Shown piece by piece: positions 42,954 through 56,240 of a stretch of DNA of 64,000 bases. Every line of letters begins with the position of its first letter. Within the stretch, counting starts at the first letter, position 1. The DNA is from Streptomyces sp. SAT1 (GTDB taxonomy: Bacteria; Actinomycetota; Actinomycetes; Streptomycetales; Streptomycetaceae): NCBI RefSeq assembly GCF_001654495.1, contig NZ_CP015849.1, positions 4,935,501-4,999,500 on the forward strand. The letters are read 5' to 3'. The position numbers were made by a program, and so were the translations under genes. A model generated the notes under the pieces. The model did not search any database and had not been told where the DNA came from. It saw only the letters and a program-made list of their open reading frames with translations.

Positions 42954-43835
42954 GTGCAGCAAGAATCCGGGGGGCGACCCCCAGGCCCCCGCAGCGTGCT
43001 GCTCGCGGAGGTGGCGCAGGCCACCCAGCGGCTGGCCGACGCCGGTGTGCCCTCGCCGCGCAACGACGCCGAGGAGCTCGCCGCGTTCGTGCACGGCGTC
43101 AAGCGCGGCCAGCTGCACACCGTGAGGGACGCCGACTTCGACGCCCGGTACTGGGAGGTCGTCGCCCGGCGCGAGCAGCGCGAGCCGCTCCAGCACATCA
43201 CCGGACGCGCCTACTTCCGCTATCTGGAGCTCCAGGTGGGCCCCGGTGTCTTCGTGCCCAGGCCGGAGACCGAGTCCGTGGTCGGCTGGGCGATAGACGC
43301 GGTACGGGCCATGGACGTGGTCGAGCCGTGCATCGTCGACCTGTGCACCGGCTCGGGCGCCATCGCGCTGGCGCTCGCCCAGGAGGTGCCGCGCTCGCGC
43401 GTGCACGCCGTGGAGCTGAGCGAGGACGCGCTGACCTGGACCCGCAAGAACGTGCGGGGCTCCCGCGTCGACCTGCGCCAGGGCGACGCCCTGGCCGCCT
43501 TCCCCGACCTGGACGGCCAGGTCGACCTGGTCATCTCCAACCCGCCGTACATCCCGCTCACCGAATGGGAGTACGTCGCCCCCGAGGCCCGCGACTACGA
43601 CCCCGAGCTGGCGTTGTTCTCCGGTGAGGACGGTCTCGACCTGATCCGCGGCATCGAGCGCACCGCGCACCGGCTGCTGCGTCCCGGCGGGGTCGTCGTG
43701 ATCGAGCACGCCGACACCCAGGGCGGGCAGGTGCCGTGGATCTTCACCGAGGAGCGGGGCTGGGCCGACGCCGCCGACCACCCCGACCTCAACAACCGGC
43801 CGAGGTTCGCCACCGCCCGCAAGGCGCTGCCGTGA
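42954..43835 (+). CDS. prmC: Release factor glutamine N5-methyltransferase
   Basis: Uses SAM to methylate the GGQ glutamine of release factors. GTG 42954 has a CGGAGG site; 293 residues. The N-terminal helical substrate domain ends at REPLQHITGRAYF; the methyltransferase domain has the SAM loop VDLCTGSGAIALALA and the catalytic NPPY in DLVISNPPYIPLTEWE. Adjacent to its substrate gene prfA. It is often annotated hemK. Confidence 0.96.
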   Translation: MQQESGGRPPGPRSVLLAEVAQATQRLADAGVPSPRNDAEELAAFVHGVKRGQLHTVRDADFDARYWEVVARREQREPLQHITGRAYFRYLELQVGPGVFVPRPETESVVGWAIDAVRAMDVVEPCIVDLCTGSGAIALALAQEVPRSRVHAVELSEDALTWTRKNVRGSRVDLRQGDALAAFPDLDGQVDLVISNPPYIPLTEWEYVAPEARDYDPELALFSGEDGLDLIRGIERTAHRLLRPGGVVVIEHADTQGGQVPWIFTEERGWADAADHPDLNNRPRFATARKALP

Positions 43836-43899
43836 GCCGCGCGCAGCCCACCCCCAGGACGCCAGACCAGCAGTACGTGTACGAGGAGGCCCGCTGACA

Positions 43900-44547
43900 A
43901 TGGCACGGCGATACGACACCAACGACGCGACCGACCGCGCGACGGGTCTGCGCGAGGCCGCGTCCGCCGTCCGCCGGGGCGAACTCGTGGTGCTGCCGAC
44001 CGACACGGTCTACGGCATCGGCGCCGACGCGTTCTCCTCCGAGGGCGTCAGCGACCTGCTCGCCGCCAAGGGCCGCGGCCGCGCCATGCCCACGCCCGTG
44101 CTCATCGGCTCCCCGAACACGCTGCACGGCCTGGTCACGGACTTCTCGGAGATGGCCTGGGAGCTGGTGGACGCGTTCTGGCCCGGCGCCCTCACGCTCA
44201 TCGCCCGGCACCAGCCGTCCCTCCAGTGGGACCTGGGCGACACCCGGGGCACGGTCGCCGTGCGCATGCCGCTGCACCCGGTCGCCATCGAACTGCTCAC
44301 CGAGTTCGGCCCGATGGCCGTCTCCTCGGCGAACCTCACCGGCCACCCCGCGCCGGAGACCTGCGACGCCGCGCAGGAGATGCTCGGCGACTCCGTCTCC
44401 GTCTACCTGGACGGCGGCCCCACCCCCGGCAATGTGCCGTCGTCCATCGTCGACGTCAGCCGCGAGGTGCCCGTGCTGCTGCGCGCGGGCGCGCTGTCGG
44501 CCGAGGAGCTGCGCAAGGTGGTACCCGACCTCGAGGTGGCGAATTGA
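43900..44547 (+). CDS. L-threonylcarbamoyladenylate synthase (Sua5/YrdC family)
   Basis: Makes threonylcarbamoyl-AMP from threonine, bicarbonate and ATP for the t6A37 modification of ANN-decoding tRNAs. 215 residues, YrdC domain only. Motifs: GELVVLPTDTVYGIGADAFS at the N-terminus, AKGRGRAMPTPVLIGS (a variant of the KxR...P motif), FWPGALTLI and VAVRMPLHPVAIELL, and SSANLTGHPAP. It follows prmC by 64 bp with the same orientation. Confidence 0.95.
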   Translation: MARRYDTNDATDRATGLREAASAVRRGELVVLPTDTVYGIGADAFSSEGVSDLLAAKGRGRAMPTPVLIGSPNTLHGLVTDFSEMAWELVDAFWPGALTLIARHQPSLQWDLGDTRGTVAVRMPLHPVAIELLTEFGPMAVSSANLTGHPAPETCDAAQEMLGDSVSVYLDGGPTPGNVPSSIVDVSREVPVLLRAGALSAEELRKVVPDLEVAN

Positions 44548-44635
44548 CGGCCCCCCGCTTCCCCGAGCCCCCGGCGCCCGTCCCGGCCCCGGCCGTGTCC
44601 GGACGGGGCCGTCCCCGCGCACAGGGGGGACCCCC

Positions 44636-45295
44636 ATGCGTGGCATAGGCGTGGCGGACGAGGCGGGGTTCCCGGCGCGGCCGGAACCGGCCCCCGACAC
44701 CTTCCGCATCCTCCACGTCAGCACCGGCAACGTGTGCCGCTCGCCCATCACCGAGCGGCTGACCCGGCATTTCGTGGCGGACCGGCTGGGCGAGGCGGCC
44801 GGCGGCGGGCTGATCGTGGAGAGCGCGGGCACCTGGGGCCACGAGGGCGCCCCGATGGAGACCAACGCCGAGACGGTGCTGGCCGACTTCGGCGCGGACG
44901 CCTCCGGCTTCACCGGCCGGGAGCTGCTGGACGAGCATGTGATCCGCGCCGACCTGGTGCTCACCGCGACCCGCGACCACCGGGCGCAGGTCATCTCCAT
45001 GGGGCACTCGGCCGGGCTGCGCACCTTCACGCTCAAGGAGTTCACCCGCCTGGTGAAGGCGATCGACCCGGCCACGCTGCCGCCGCTGGAGGACGGCGTG
45101 GTCGAGCGCGCCCGCGCGCTGGTGCGGGCCGCCGCCGCGCTGCGCGGCTGGCTGCTGGCGCCGAGCGTGGAGGCCGACGAGGTCTACGACCCCTATGGCG
45201 CCCCGCTGCCGTTCTTCCGCTCGATCGGCGACGAGATACACGAGGCGCTGGACCCGGTCGTGACGGCGCTGACGGGGGTCGCCGCGCGGGCCTGA
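44636..45295 (+). CDS. Low-molecular-weight protein tyrosine phosphatase fold, nucleophile Cys replaced by Ser
   Basis: 219 residues from ATG 44636 with a GGGGGGA site. The LMW-PTP P-loop is LHVSTGNVCRSPITERL: the position of the catalytic Cys in CX5R is Ser29 (AGC), while Cys34 and Arg35 are kept. The C-terminal DP motif that carries the general acid (DEVYDPYG) is present. Since Ser does not normally replace the thiolate, this is probably a pseudophosphatase or a binder of phospho-ligands. I believe this Ser occurs in other Streptomyces copies, but that is from memory. Confidence 0.88.
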   Translation: MRGIGVADEAGFPARPEPAPDTFRILHVSTGNVCRSPITERLTRHFVADRLGEAAGGGLIVESAGTWGHEGAPMETNAETVLADFGADASGFTGRELLDEHVIRADLVLTATRDHRAQVISMGHSAGLRTFTLKEFTRLVKAIDPATLPPLEDGVVERARALVRAAAALRGWLLAPSVEADEVYDPYGAPLPFFRSIGDEIHEALDPVVTALTGVAARA

Positions 45296-45334
45296 CGGGC
45301 CGCACGGGCCCCGGCCGGCGCCCGGCGGCGCCCT

Positions 45335-45569
45335 AGGGCCTGTCGTCAAATTGCCGTCGTCCGCCCGGAGGGCGGGCCTCGCGGCGTCAGGTGCGTGCTC
45401 TGGGGGTCCCCCCTGCTCGGAGAGCTTGGGGGAGTGCCGGGCCCTGGCCCGCGTACTGGACGTACTCGGGTCGGGTCTGGGTGCGGCGAGTGGGGGTCCC
45501 CCCTGCTCGAAGAGCTTGGGGGAGCGTGCATGGCGTCGCGGGGCAGGCGGAAATTTGACGACAGGCCCT
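45335..45569. mobile_element. Small inverted-repeat element (MITE-like)
   Basis: A 235-bp unit bounded by perfect 18-bp inverted repeats, AGGGCCTGTCGTCAAATT at the left and its complement at the right. Inside are two direct copies of a palindromic module, GGGGGTCCCCCCTGCTCG followed by GAGAGCTTGGGGGAG, near 45397-45434 and 45491-45524. It has no ORF of its own. It fills the gap between the LCP-unlinked phosphatase-fold gene and glyA. A non-autonomous insertion, mobilised in trans, is inferred. Confidence 0.7.
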
Positions 45570-45682
45570 CGGGGCCCAGGCCGTCCCCGCGACGGCTCAG
45601 CGGCCGCGCGCAGCGGCCCCGGCGGGCCTACATTGGACGTACGCACTGGACGTACGTCACCGTCGACCGCCCGGAGTCCGCC

Positions 45683-46921
45683 ATGCCGGTCATGCCCGCC
45701 CTGGAGACCGATGTCCTGCGGCGGCAGGACCCGCAGGCGGCCGACCTCGTGCTGGGCGAGCTGGCCCGGCAGTCCACCACGCTCCAGCTGATCGCGGCGG
45801 AGAACTTCACCTCGCCCGCGGTGCTCGCCGCGCTCGGCTCGCCGCTCGCCAACAAGTACGCCGAGGGCTACCCGGGCGCCCGCCACCACGGCGGCTGCGA
45901 GATCGTGGACGCCGCCGAACGGCTCGCGATCGAGCGCGCCAAGGCGCTGTTCGGCGCCGAGCACGCCAACGTCCAGCCGCACTCGGGCTCCTCCGCCGTG
46001 CTGGCCGCCTACGCGGCGCTGCTGCGGCCCGGCGACACCGTGCTCGCCCTCGGCCTGCCGGACGGCGGGCACCTCACCCACGGCTCGCCCGCGAACTTCT
46101 CCGGCCGCTGGTTCGACTTCGTCGGCTACGGCGTCGACGCCGAGAGCGGCCTCATCGACCACGAGCAGGTGCGCGCCCTGGCCCGTACGCACCGCCCCAA
46201 GGCGATCGTGTGCGGCTCGATCGCCTACCCGCGCCACATCGACCACGCGTTCTTCCGCGAGGTCGCCGACGAGGTGGGCGCCTATCTGATCGCCGACGCC
46301 GCGCACCCGATCGGCCTGGTGGCCGGGGGAGCGGCGCCCAGCCCGGTGCCGTACGCCGACGTGGTGTGCGCCACCACGCACAAGGTGCTGCGCGGGCCGC
46401 GCGGCGGGATGATCCTGTGCGGGAGCGAGCTGGCGGAGCGGGTGGACCGGGCGGTGTTCCCGTTCACCCAGGGCGGCGCCCAGATGCACACCGTCGCGGC
46501 GAAGGCGGTGGCGTTCGGCGAGGCGGCGCGGCCGGCGTTCGCGGCCTACGCCCACCAGGTGGTCGCCAACGCGCGGGTGCTGGCCGCGTACCTGGCGGCG
46601 GAGGGCCTGGCCGTGACCACCGGCGGCACCGACACCCATCTGATCACCATGGACCCGGCGCCCCTCGGCATCGAGGGGCGCACCGCGCGCGGGCGCCTGG
46701 CCGCCGCCGGGATGGTCCTGGACTGCTGCGCGCTGCCGCACTCCGGTGCCCGCGGGCTGCGCCTGGGCACGGCCGCGGTGACCACGCAGGGCATGCGGGA
46801 GGAGGAGATGGCGCGGATCGCGGTGCTGCTGGGCAAGGTGCTGCGCGGTGAGCTGGACGCGGCGCGGGCCCGGGACGACGTGCGCGCGCTGACCGCCGCG
46901 TTTCCGCCGTATCCGTCCTGA
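45683..46921 (+). CDS. glyA: Serine hydroxymethyltransferase
   Basis: PLP enzyme interconverting serine and glycine with transfer of a one-carbon unit to tetrahydrofolate. 412 residues from ATG 45683 with a GGAG site. Motifs: LIAAENFTSPAVLAALGSPL, KYAEGYPGARHHGGCEIVD, NVQPHSGSSA, and the PLP Lys in CATTHKVLRGPRGG. All are intact. Streptomyces genomes usually carry a second copy elsewhere. Confidence 0.96.
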   Translation: MPVMPALETDVLRRQDPQAADLVLGELARQSTTLQLIAAENFTSPAVLAALGSPLANKYAEGYPGARHHGGCEIVDAAERLAIERAKALFGAEHANVQPHSGSSAVLAAYAALLRPGDTVLALGLPDGGHLTHGSPANFSGRWFDFVGYGVDAESGLIDHEQVRALARTHRPKAIVCGSIAYPRHIDHAFFREVADEVGAYLIADAAHPIGLVAGGAAPSPVPYADVVCATTHKVLRGPRGGMILCGSELAERVDRAVFPFTQGGAQMHTVAAKAVAFGEAARPAFAAYAHQVVANARVLAAYLAAEGLAVTTGGTDTHLITMDPAPLGIEGRTARGRLAAAGMVLDCCALPHSGARGLRLGTAAVTTQGMREEEMARIAVLLGKVLRGELDAARARDDVRALTAAFPPYPS

Positions 46922-47092
46922 ACCGGGCGGAAGCGGCCTGGGCGGGCCGGTGCCGGGTAGGCGCGAAAAGCGGGTCCGGGCCCGCGCTGCGGCGGGAGTG
47001 CAACCAACGTCGCTACCCGGAAGTCCCCATACATATGCTCGCGTCGCTAGGGTGTGAGGCTGAGATGGCCAGCGAGACCTGTGGGGAAGCCT

Positions 47093-48481
47093 GTGCGTGA
47101 ATACCTGCTGACGCTCTGCATCACGGCCGCGGTGACGTACCTGCTGACCGGGCCGGTGCGCAAGTTCGCGATCGTGGCGGGGGCGATGCCGGAGATCCGG
47201 GCGCGTGACGTGCACCGGGAACCCACTCCGCGGCTCGGCGGTATCGCGATGTTCTTCGGGATGTGCGCCGGACTGCTGGTCGCCGACCACCTCACCAACC
47301 TCAACGAGGTCTTCGAGAAGTCGAACGAGCCGCGCGCGCTGCTCTCCGGGGCCGCGCTGATCTGGCTGATCGGTGTCCTGGACGACAAGTTCGAGATCGA
47401 CGCCCTGATCAAGCTGGGCGGCCAGATGATCGCCGCCGGTGTGATGGTCATGCAGGGTCTGACGATCCTGTGGCTGCCGGTCCCGGGTGTCGGCACGGTC
47501 GCGCTGACCCAGTGGCAGGGCACCCTGCTGACGGTGGCGCTGGTCGTCATCACCATCAACGCGGTCAACTTCGTCGACGGCCTGGACGGTCTGGCGGCCG
47601 GCATGGTGTGCATCGCCGCCGCCGCGTTCTTCATGTACGCCTACCGGATCTGGTACTCGTACGGCATCGAGGCCGCCGCCCCGGCCACCCTGTTCGCGGC
47701 CGTGCTGATGGGCATGTGCCTGGGATTCCTGCCGCACAACATGCACCCGGCGCGGATCTTCATGGGCGACTCGGGCTCGATGCTGATCGGCCTGGTGCTG
47801 GCGGCCGGCGCGATCTCGGTGACCGGGCAGGTCGACCCGGACGTGATGAAGCTGTTCTCGGGGTCCGAGCGCAACGCGGTGCACCAGATGGTGCCGGTCT
47901 ACATCCCGCTGCTGATGCCGCTGACCATCATCGCGATCCCGGCCTCCGACTTCGTCTTCGCGGTGGTGCGCCGCACCTGGCGCGGGCAGTCGCCGTTCGC
48001 CGCGGACCGCGGCCATCTGCACCACCGGCTGCTCCAGATCGGCCACTCGCACAGCCGGGCCGTGCTGATCATGTACTTCTGGGCGGCGCTGATCGGCTTC
48101 GGCGCGCTCGGCTACTCGGTCAACTCGGCCTCCATGTGGATCGTGCTGGGCATCGTGCTGCTCAGCTTCTTCGGGCTGGTGCTCCTGCTGCTGCCGCGGT
48201 TCACGCCGCGCGCCCCGCGCTGGGCCGAGCAGTTCGTGCCGCCGCGCTACCGCCGCCGCCGGGCGGCGGTCCAGACCCCGGCCGCGGAGGCGCGCACGGA
48301 GGCGTCCGCCCCCGCCGCCGAGGCGGCCGGGGCCGGTGAGGCGCACGCGTCCTCCGGTGCGCAGGAGGCGCCCGTGCGTCCGGCGCCGGTCGGTGCCACG
48401 GCGGCCCGGGTCAACGGAGCGACCGCCGTGGGACCCCGATCGCGTGTTCTCGACGGACGCAATGCCGGAACGTCACGCTGA
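47093..48481 (+). CDS. Polyprenyl-phosphate N-acetylglucosamine-1-phosphate transferase (MraY/WecA family)
   Basis: Transfers a sugar-1-phosphate from a UDP-sugar to polyprenyl phosphate, starting glycopolymer synthesis at the membrane. GTG 47093 with GGGGAAG upstream gives 462 residues with about ten membrane segments. Catalytic motifs: GVLDDKFEIDAL (DD pair), INAVNFVDGLDGLAAG (NxxNxxDGxDGL), RIFMGDSG and the WecA-type His loop GHLHHRLLQIGHSH. The C-terminal 80 residues are a disordered Ala/Glu/Pro tail. It precedes the ATP synthase operon. Confidence 0.94.
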   Translation: MREYLLTLCITAAVTYLLTGPVRKFAIVAGAMPEIRARDVHREPTPRLGGIAMFFGMCAGLLVADHLTNLNEVFEKSNEPRALLSGAALIWLIGVLDDKFEIDALIKLGGQMIAAGVMVMQGLTILWLPVPGVGTVALTQWQGTLLTVALVVITINAVNFVDGLDGLAAGMVCIAAAAFFMYAYRIWYSYGIEAAAPATLFAAVLMGMCLGFLPHNMHPARIFMGDSGSMLIGLVLAAGAISVTGQVDPDVMKLFSGSERNAVHQMVPVYIPLLMPLTIIAIPASDFVFAVVRRTWRGQSPFAADRGHLHHRLLQIGHSHSRAVLIMYFWAALIGFGALGYSVNSASMWIVLGIVLLSFFGLVLLLLPRFTPRAPRWAEQFVPPRYRRRRAAVQTPAAEARTEASAPAAEAAGAGEAHASSGAQEAPVRPAPVGATAARVNGATAVGPRSRVLDGRNAGTSR

Positions 48482-48782
48482 CGCCCAAGGTAAGAATCTG
48501 ACTAAAGCGTTGCCTGTTCATGGGTGACCAAAGCGGCTTAATACCAGACACATCGCCCTGGATTTTGCACAGACGGGCGGTGTCACTCTCATGTGTGACA
48601 GCCAGCACACCTACTTGGTAAAGACCGCATCAAATAGTTTGTGATACCGTTCACGAGAACCCCGGACAGAGCCGAAGGACCCGGATGCATGGGCCCCTTG
48701 GCGATGAGGTTCCTCTCTCGGACCGGGGACTACGCTCGTCCATGACGACACCCTGCCCCCCTGTGAAAGCGGAGTTGCCGCC
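48482..48782 (+). promoter_or_regulatory. Promoter region of the ATP synthase operon
   Basis: 301 bp with locally raised AT content (48530-48660). TTGGTA at about 48614 and TGATAC at about 48640 are box-like, but their spacing is too long for a standard promoter. No RNA structure is evident. Confidence 0.35.
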
Positions 48783-49220
48783 ATGCCGTCCAATGACGTC
48801 CGGAACCTACTGCACACCGCCGTGCCCACCGCCGCCGTCGGTGTGGTCGCTGTGGCGGTCAGTGGTGCGGTCGCCGGAGGCAAGGGCGCGATCGGGGCGC
48901 TTGTCGGGGTGGTGCTCGCCATCCTCTACATGGGGATCGGTCTCCATGTGCTCCAGTGGACGGCGAAAACGCTTCCGCAGCTCTTCCAGGCCATGGGCCT
49001 CATGCTCTATGTCGCCCAACTGCTGCTGCTCTTGATCTTCTTGGCCCTCTTCAAGGGCACCTCGCTGTTCAATGCGAAGGCGTTCGCGTTCTCGCTCGTC
49101 GTCGCGACCGTCGTATGGATGGCCGCACAGGCGCGCGCGCACATGAAGGCCAAGATCTTCTACGTCGAACCGGACTCCGAGAAGAGCGAGAAGTCCGAGA
49201 AGACCGGGTCTTCGTCGTGA
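48783..49220 (+). CDS. atpI: ATP synthase accessory protein I
   Basis: 145 residues with four hydrophobic segments and a charged C-terminal tail of Lys/Ser/Glu repeats (SEKSEKSEKT). Its position immediately before atpB in the operon identifies it; AtpI proteins help assemble the c ring. The sequence itself is poorly conserved. Confidence 0.88.
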   Translation: MPSNDVRNLLHTAVPTAAVGVVAVAVSGAVAGGKGAIGALVGVVLAILYMGIGLHVLQWTAKTLPQLFQAMGLMLYVAQLLLLLIFLALFKGTSLFNAKAFAFSLVVATVVWMAAQARAHMKAKIFYVEPDSEKSEKSEKTGSSS

Positions 49221-49445
49221 GGGGTAGGCCCGGGATAAAGGCGTGTGAGATCTCCTGCTATCGTCCGGTGCCAACTGCGGCATCGCGGGCGCGGGCATCT
49301 GAGCTGACGCCTGCTCGATCGCGGGGCTCGATGCCCGCCGGCCGCCACCACATCCGTCACACCAGTCCGGTGCCGACCCGCGGCTGCCCGCCGCGCCGAC
49401 ACAACGAGGTTGCCGTACCCATGCGCCACGCTGAAGGAGCCCGCG

Positions 49446-50581
<1,136 letters not shown>

Positions 50582-50625
50582 ACCGCGGCGGACGACCCAC
50601 CCCATTAGGGAAAGGCACTGATGAC

Positions 50626-51189
50626 ATGCAGCTGACACAGCAGCTGGTGCAGCTGGCGGCGGAGGAGCAGCAGAACCCTCTCATCCCGCCCGGCCCCGAG
50701 CTGGTCATCGGCCTCGTCACCTTCGCCATCGTCTTCTTCTTCCTCGGGAAGAAGCTCCTGCCGAACATCAACAAGGTTCTGGAGGAGCGCCGCGCGGCGA
50801 TCGAAGGCGGTATCGAAGAGGCCGAGGCCATGAAGGTCGAGGCCCAGAGCGTCCTCGAGCAGTACAAGGCCCAGCTCGCCGAGGCCCGGCACGAAGCCGC
50901 GCGCCTGCGCCAGGAGGCGCAGGAGCAGGGTGCCGCGCTCATCGCCGAGATGCGGGCCGAGGGCCAGCGCCAGCGCGAGGAGATCGTCGCCGCCGGCCAC
51001 GCCCAGATCGAGGCCGACCGCAAGGCCGCCGCTTCCGTGCTCCGCCAGGACGTCGGCAAGCTCGCCACCGAGCTGGCCGGCAAGCTCGTCGGCGAGTCCC
51101 TCGAGGACCACGCCCGGCAGAGCCGCGTGATCGACCGCTTCCTCGACGGGCTCGACGAGGCCGCTTCCACGGCCGAGGCGGCTCGATGA
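50626..51189 (+). CDS. atpF: ATP synthase Fo subunit b
   Basis: Peripheral stalk subunit. 187 residues: one N-terminal membrane helix (ELVIGLVTFAIVFFFLGKKLLP) and a long charged coiled coil (VLEERRAAIEGG ... QSVLEQYKAQLAEARHEAARL). Its stop overlaps the atpH start as ATGA. Confidence 0.97.
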   Translation: MQLTQQLVQLAAEEQQNPLIPPGPELVIGLVTFAIVFFFLGKKLLPNINKVLEERRAAIEGGIEEAEAMKVEAQSVLEQYKAQLAEARHEAARLRQEAQEQGAALIAEMRAEGQRQREEIVAAGHAQIEADRKAAASVLRQDVGKLATELAGKLVGESLEDHARQSRVIDRFLDGLDEAASTAEAAR

Positions 51190-52007
51190 CAGCGCACGGA
51201 GCGAGCCGTGAGGCTCTGAGCGCCGCGCGTGAGCGTCTCGACGCGCTGACGGACTCCACGTCCGCCGACTCCGTGCGCCTCGCCGACGAGCTGGCCGCGG
51301 TCACCGCGCTGCTCCACCGCGAGGTCGGCCTGCGCCGGGCCCTCACCGACCCGGCGCAGTCCGCGGACGCCAAGGCCGCGCTGGTCCAGCGCCTGCTCGG
51401 CGGCCAGGTCGGCGGCGCGACCGTGGACCTGGTGTCCGGCATGGTGCGCTCGCGCTGGTCGCAGTCGCGGGACCTGGTGGACGCGCTGGAGGAGCTGGCG
51501 GACATCGCCGACCTCACCACCGCGCAGCGGGGCGGCACGCTGGACGACGTGGAGGACGAGCTGTTCCGGTTCGGCCGGATCGTCTCCTCCAGCACCGAAC
51601 TGCGCGCCGCGCTGACCGACCGGGCCGCGGGCCCCTCGGCCAAGACCGAGCTGCTGCACCGGCTGCTCGGCGGCCGGGCGAAGCCGGTCACCGAGCGTCT
51701 GGTCACGCGCCTGGTGAGCGCCCCGCGGGGACGTAGCCTGGAAGCGGGCCTCGAGTCCCTGTCCAAGCTCGCCGCGGAGCGGCGCGACCGCATGGTCGCC
51801 GTCGTCACCTCGGCGGTCCCGCTGAGCGACGGCCAGAAGCAGCGCCTCGGCGCCGCCCTCGGCCGCCTCTACGGCCGCCAGATGCACCTGAACCTCGACG
51901 TGGACCCCGAGCTGGTCGGCGGAATCCGGGTGCAGGTCGGCGACGAGATCATCAACGGCTCGCTCGCGGACCGGCTGGAGGACGCCGCCCGCCGCATGGC
52001 GAGCTAG
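51186..52007 (+). CDS. atpH: ATP synthase F1 subunit delta
   Basis: Links the peripheral stalk to the top of F1. 273 residues, longer than the 180-residue enterobacterial form but normal for actinobacteria. The C-terminal block (RMVAVVTSAVPLSDGQKQRLGAALGRLYGRQMHLNL ... GGIRVQVGDEIINGSLADRL) is the family signature. ATGA overlap with atpF. Confidence 0.97.
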   Translation: MTAHGASREALSAARERLDALTDSTSADSVRLADELAAVTALLHREVGLRRALTDPAQSADAKAALVQRLLGGQVGGATVDLVSGMVRSRWSQSRDLVDALEELADIADLTTAQRGGTLDDVEDELFRFGRIVSSSTELRAALTDRAAGPSAKTELLHRLLGGRAKPVTERLVTRLVSAPRGRSLEAGLESLSKLAAERRDRMVAVVTSAVPLSDGQKQRLGAALGRLYGRQMHLNLDVDPELVGGIRVQVGDEIINGSLADRLEDAARRMAS

Positions 52008-52148
52008 CAGCACCGCAACACGCAAGACGTACACGACGGCCCTGGTTGGGCCGTGCAGAGGATTCACCTCTTATCGGGGGGAGTCCCGAACTCGTGGCAC
52101 ACCCCCCAAGTGAAACTTCGGGCCCAACAAGGAGAGCAGGGAACCCAG

Positions 52149-53741
52149 ATGGCGGAGCTCACGATCCGGCCGGAGGAGATCCGGGACGCGCTGGAGAACT
52201 TCGTCCAGTCGTACAAGCCGGACGCGGCCTCGCGCGAGGAGGTCGGTACGGTCACCCTTGCCGGCGACGGCATCGCGAAGGTCGAGGGCCTGCCCTCGGC
52301 CATGGCCAACGAGCTGCTGAAGTTCGAGGACGGCACCCTCGGCCTCGCCCTCAACCTCGAGGAGCGCGAGATCGGTGCCATCGTCCTCGGTGAGTTCAGC
52401 GGCATCGAGGAGGGCCAGCCGGTCACCCGCACCGGCGAGGTCCTGTCGGTCGCCGTGGGCGAGGGCTACCTCGGCCGCGTGGTCGACCCCCTCGGCACCC
52501 CGATCGACGGCCTCGGCGAGATCGAGACCGAAGGCCGCCGCGCCCTCGAACTGCAGGCCCCCACGGTCATGCAGCGCAAGTCGGTGCACGAGCCGATGGA
52601 GACGGGCTACAAGGCCGTCGACGCGATGACCCCGATCGGCCGCGGCCAGCGCCAGCTGATCATCGGCGACCGCCAGACCGGCAAGACCGCCCTGGCCGTC
52701 GACACGATCATCAACCAGCGCGACAACTGGCGCACCGGCGACCCGAACAAGCAGGTCCGCTGCATCTACGTCGCCATCGGCCAGAAGGGCTCCACCATCG
52801 CGTCGGTCCGCCGCGCGCTGGAGGAGAACGGCGCGCTGGAGTACACGACCATCGTCGCGGCCCCGGCCTCCGACCCGGCCGGCTTCAAGTACCTGGCGCC
52901 CTACACCGGCTCCGCCATCGGCCAGCACTGGATGTACCAGGGCAAGCACGTCCTGATCATCTTCGACGACCTGTCGAAGCAGGCCGACGCCTACCGTGCC
53001 GTCTCCCTGCTGCTGCGCCGCCCGCCGGGCCGCGAGGCCTACCCGGGTGACGTCTTCTACCTGCACTCCCGTCTGCTGGAGCGCTGCGCCAAGCTCTCCG
53101 ACGACATGGGCGCCGGTTCGATGACCGGTCTGCCGATCGTCGAGACCAAGGCCAACGACGTCTCGGCGTTCATCCCGACCAACGTCATCTCCATCACCGA
53201 CGGCCAGTGCTTCCTGGAGTCCGACCTGTTCAACGCCGGCCAGCGGCCCGCGCTGAACGTCGGTATCTCCGTCTCCCGAGTCGGTGGCTCCGCCCAGCAC
53301 AAGGCGATGCGCCAGGTCTCCGGCCGACTGCGCGTGGACCTCGCCCAGTTCCGTGAGCTGGAGGCGTTCGCCGCCTTCGGTTCCGACCTGGACGCGGCCT
53401 CCAAGGCCCAGCTGGAGCGCGGTCAGCGCATGGTCGAGCTGCTGAAGCAGAACCAGTACCAGCCGATGGCCACCGAGGACCAGGTCGTCTCCGTGTGGGC
53501 CGGCACCAACGGCCGTATGGACGACGTCCCCGTCGCCGACATCAGCCGCTTCGAGAAGGAGCTGCTGGAGTACCTGCACCGCAAGGAGCAGGGCCTGATG
53601 ACCTCCATCAAGGAGGGCGCCAAGATGTCGAACGACACGATCCAGGCGATCGACGACGCCGTCGCCGAGTTCAAGAAGCAGTTCGAGACCTCGGACGGCA
53701 AGCTGCTCGGCGACGACACTCCGGCCGCTGCCGCCAAGTGA
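52149..53741 (+). CDS. atpA: ATP synthase F1 subunit alpha
   Basis: Non-catalytic nucleotide-binding subunit. 530 residues from ATG 52149. Walker A is [15 protein letters not shown], and the ring-interface Arg lies in [17 protein letters not shown]. The N-terminal beta-barrel follows [16 protein letters not shown] 141-bp gap separates it from atpH. Confidence 0.98.
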   Translation: MAELTIRPEEIRDALENFVQSYKPDAASREEVGTVTLAGDGIAKVEGLPSAMANELLKFEDGTLGLALNLEEREIGAIVLGEFSGIEEGQPVTRTGEVLSVAVGEGYLGRVVDPLGTPIDGLGEIETEGRRALELQAPTVMQRKSVHEPMETGYKAVDAMTPIGRGQRQLIIGDRQTGKTALAVDTIINQRDNWRTGDPNKQVRCIYVAIGQKGSTIASVRRALEENGALEYTTIVAAPASDPAGFKYLAPYTGSAIGQHWMYQGKHVLIIFDDLSKQADAYRAVSLLLRRPPGREAYPGDVFYLHSRLLERCAKLSDDMGAGSMTGLPIVETKANDVSAFIPTNVISITDGQCFLESDLFNAGQRPALNVGISVSRVGGSAQHKAMRQVSGRLRVDLAQFRELEAFAAFGSDLDAASKAQLERGQRMVELLKQNQYQPMATEDQVVSVWAGTNGRMDDVPVADISRFEKELLEYLHRKEQGLMTSIKEGAKMSNDTIQAIDDAVAEFKKQFETSDGKLLGDDTPAAAAK

Positions 53742-53762
53742 CGTAAGGAAGGGACCTGACTC

Positions 53763-56128
<2,366 letters not shown>

Positions 56129-56240
56129 ACTCGTTGAGTTCGTGTGAGGGGGCGGGCGCGTCCCGCCCCCTCACGCACGCCCACTAGACTTGTTTCCGAC
56201 ACCCGGTGATCCCACCGGGTGGTGACCCGAGGAGCCACCC

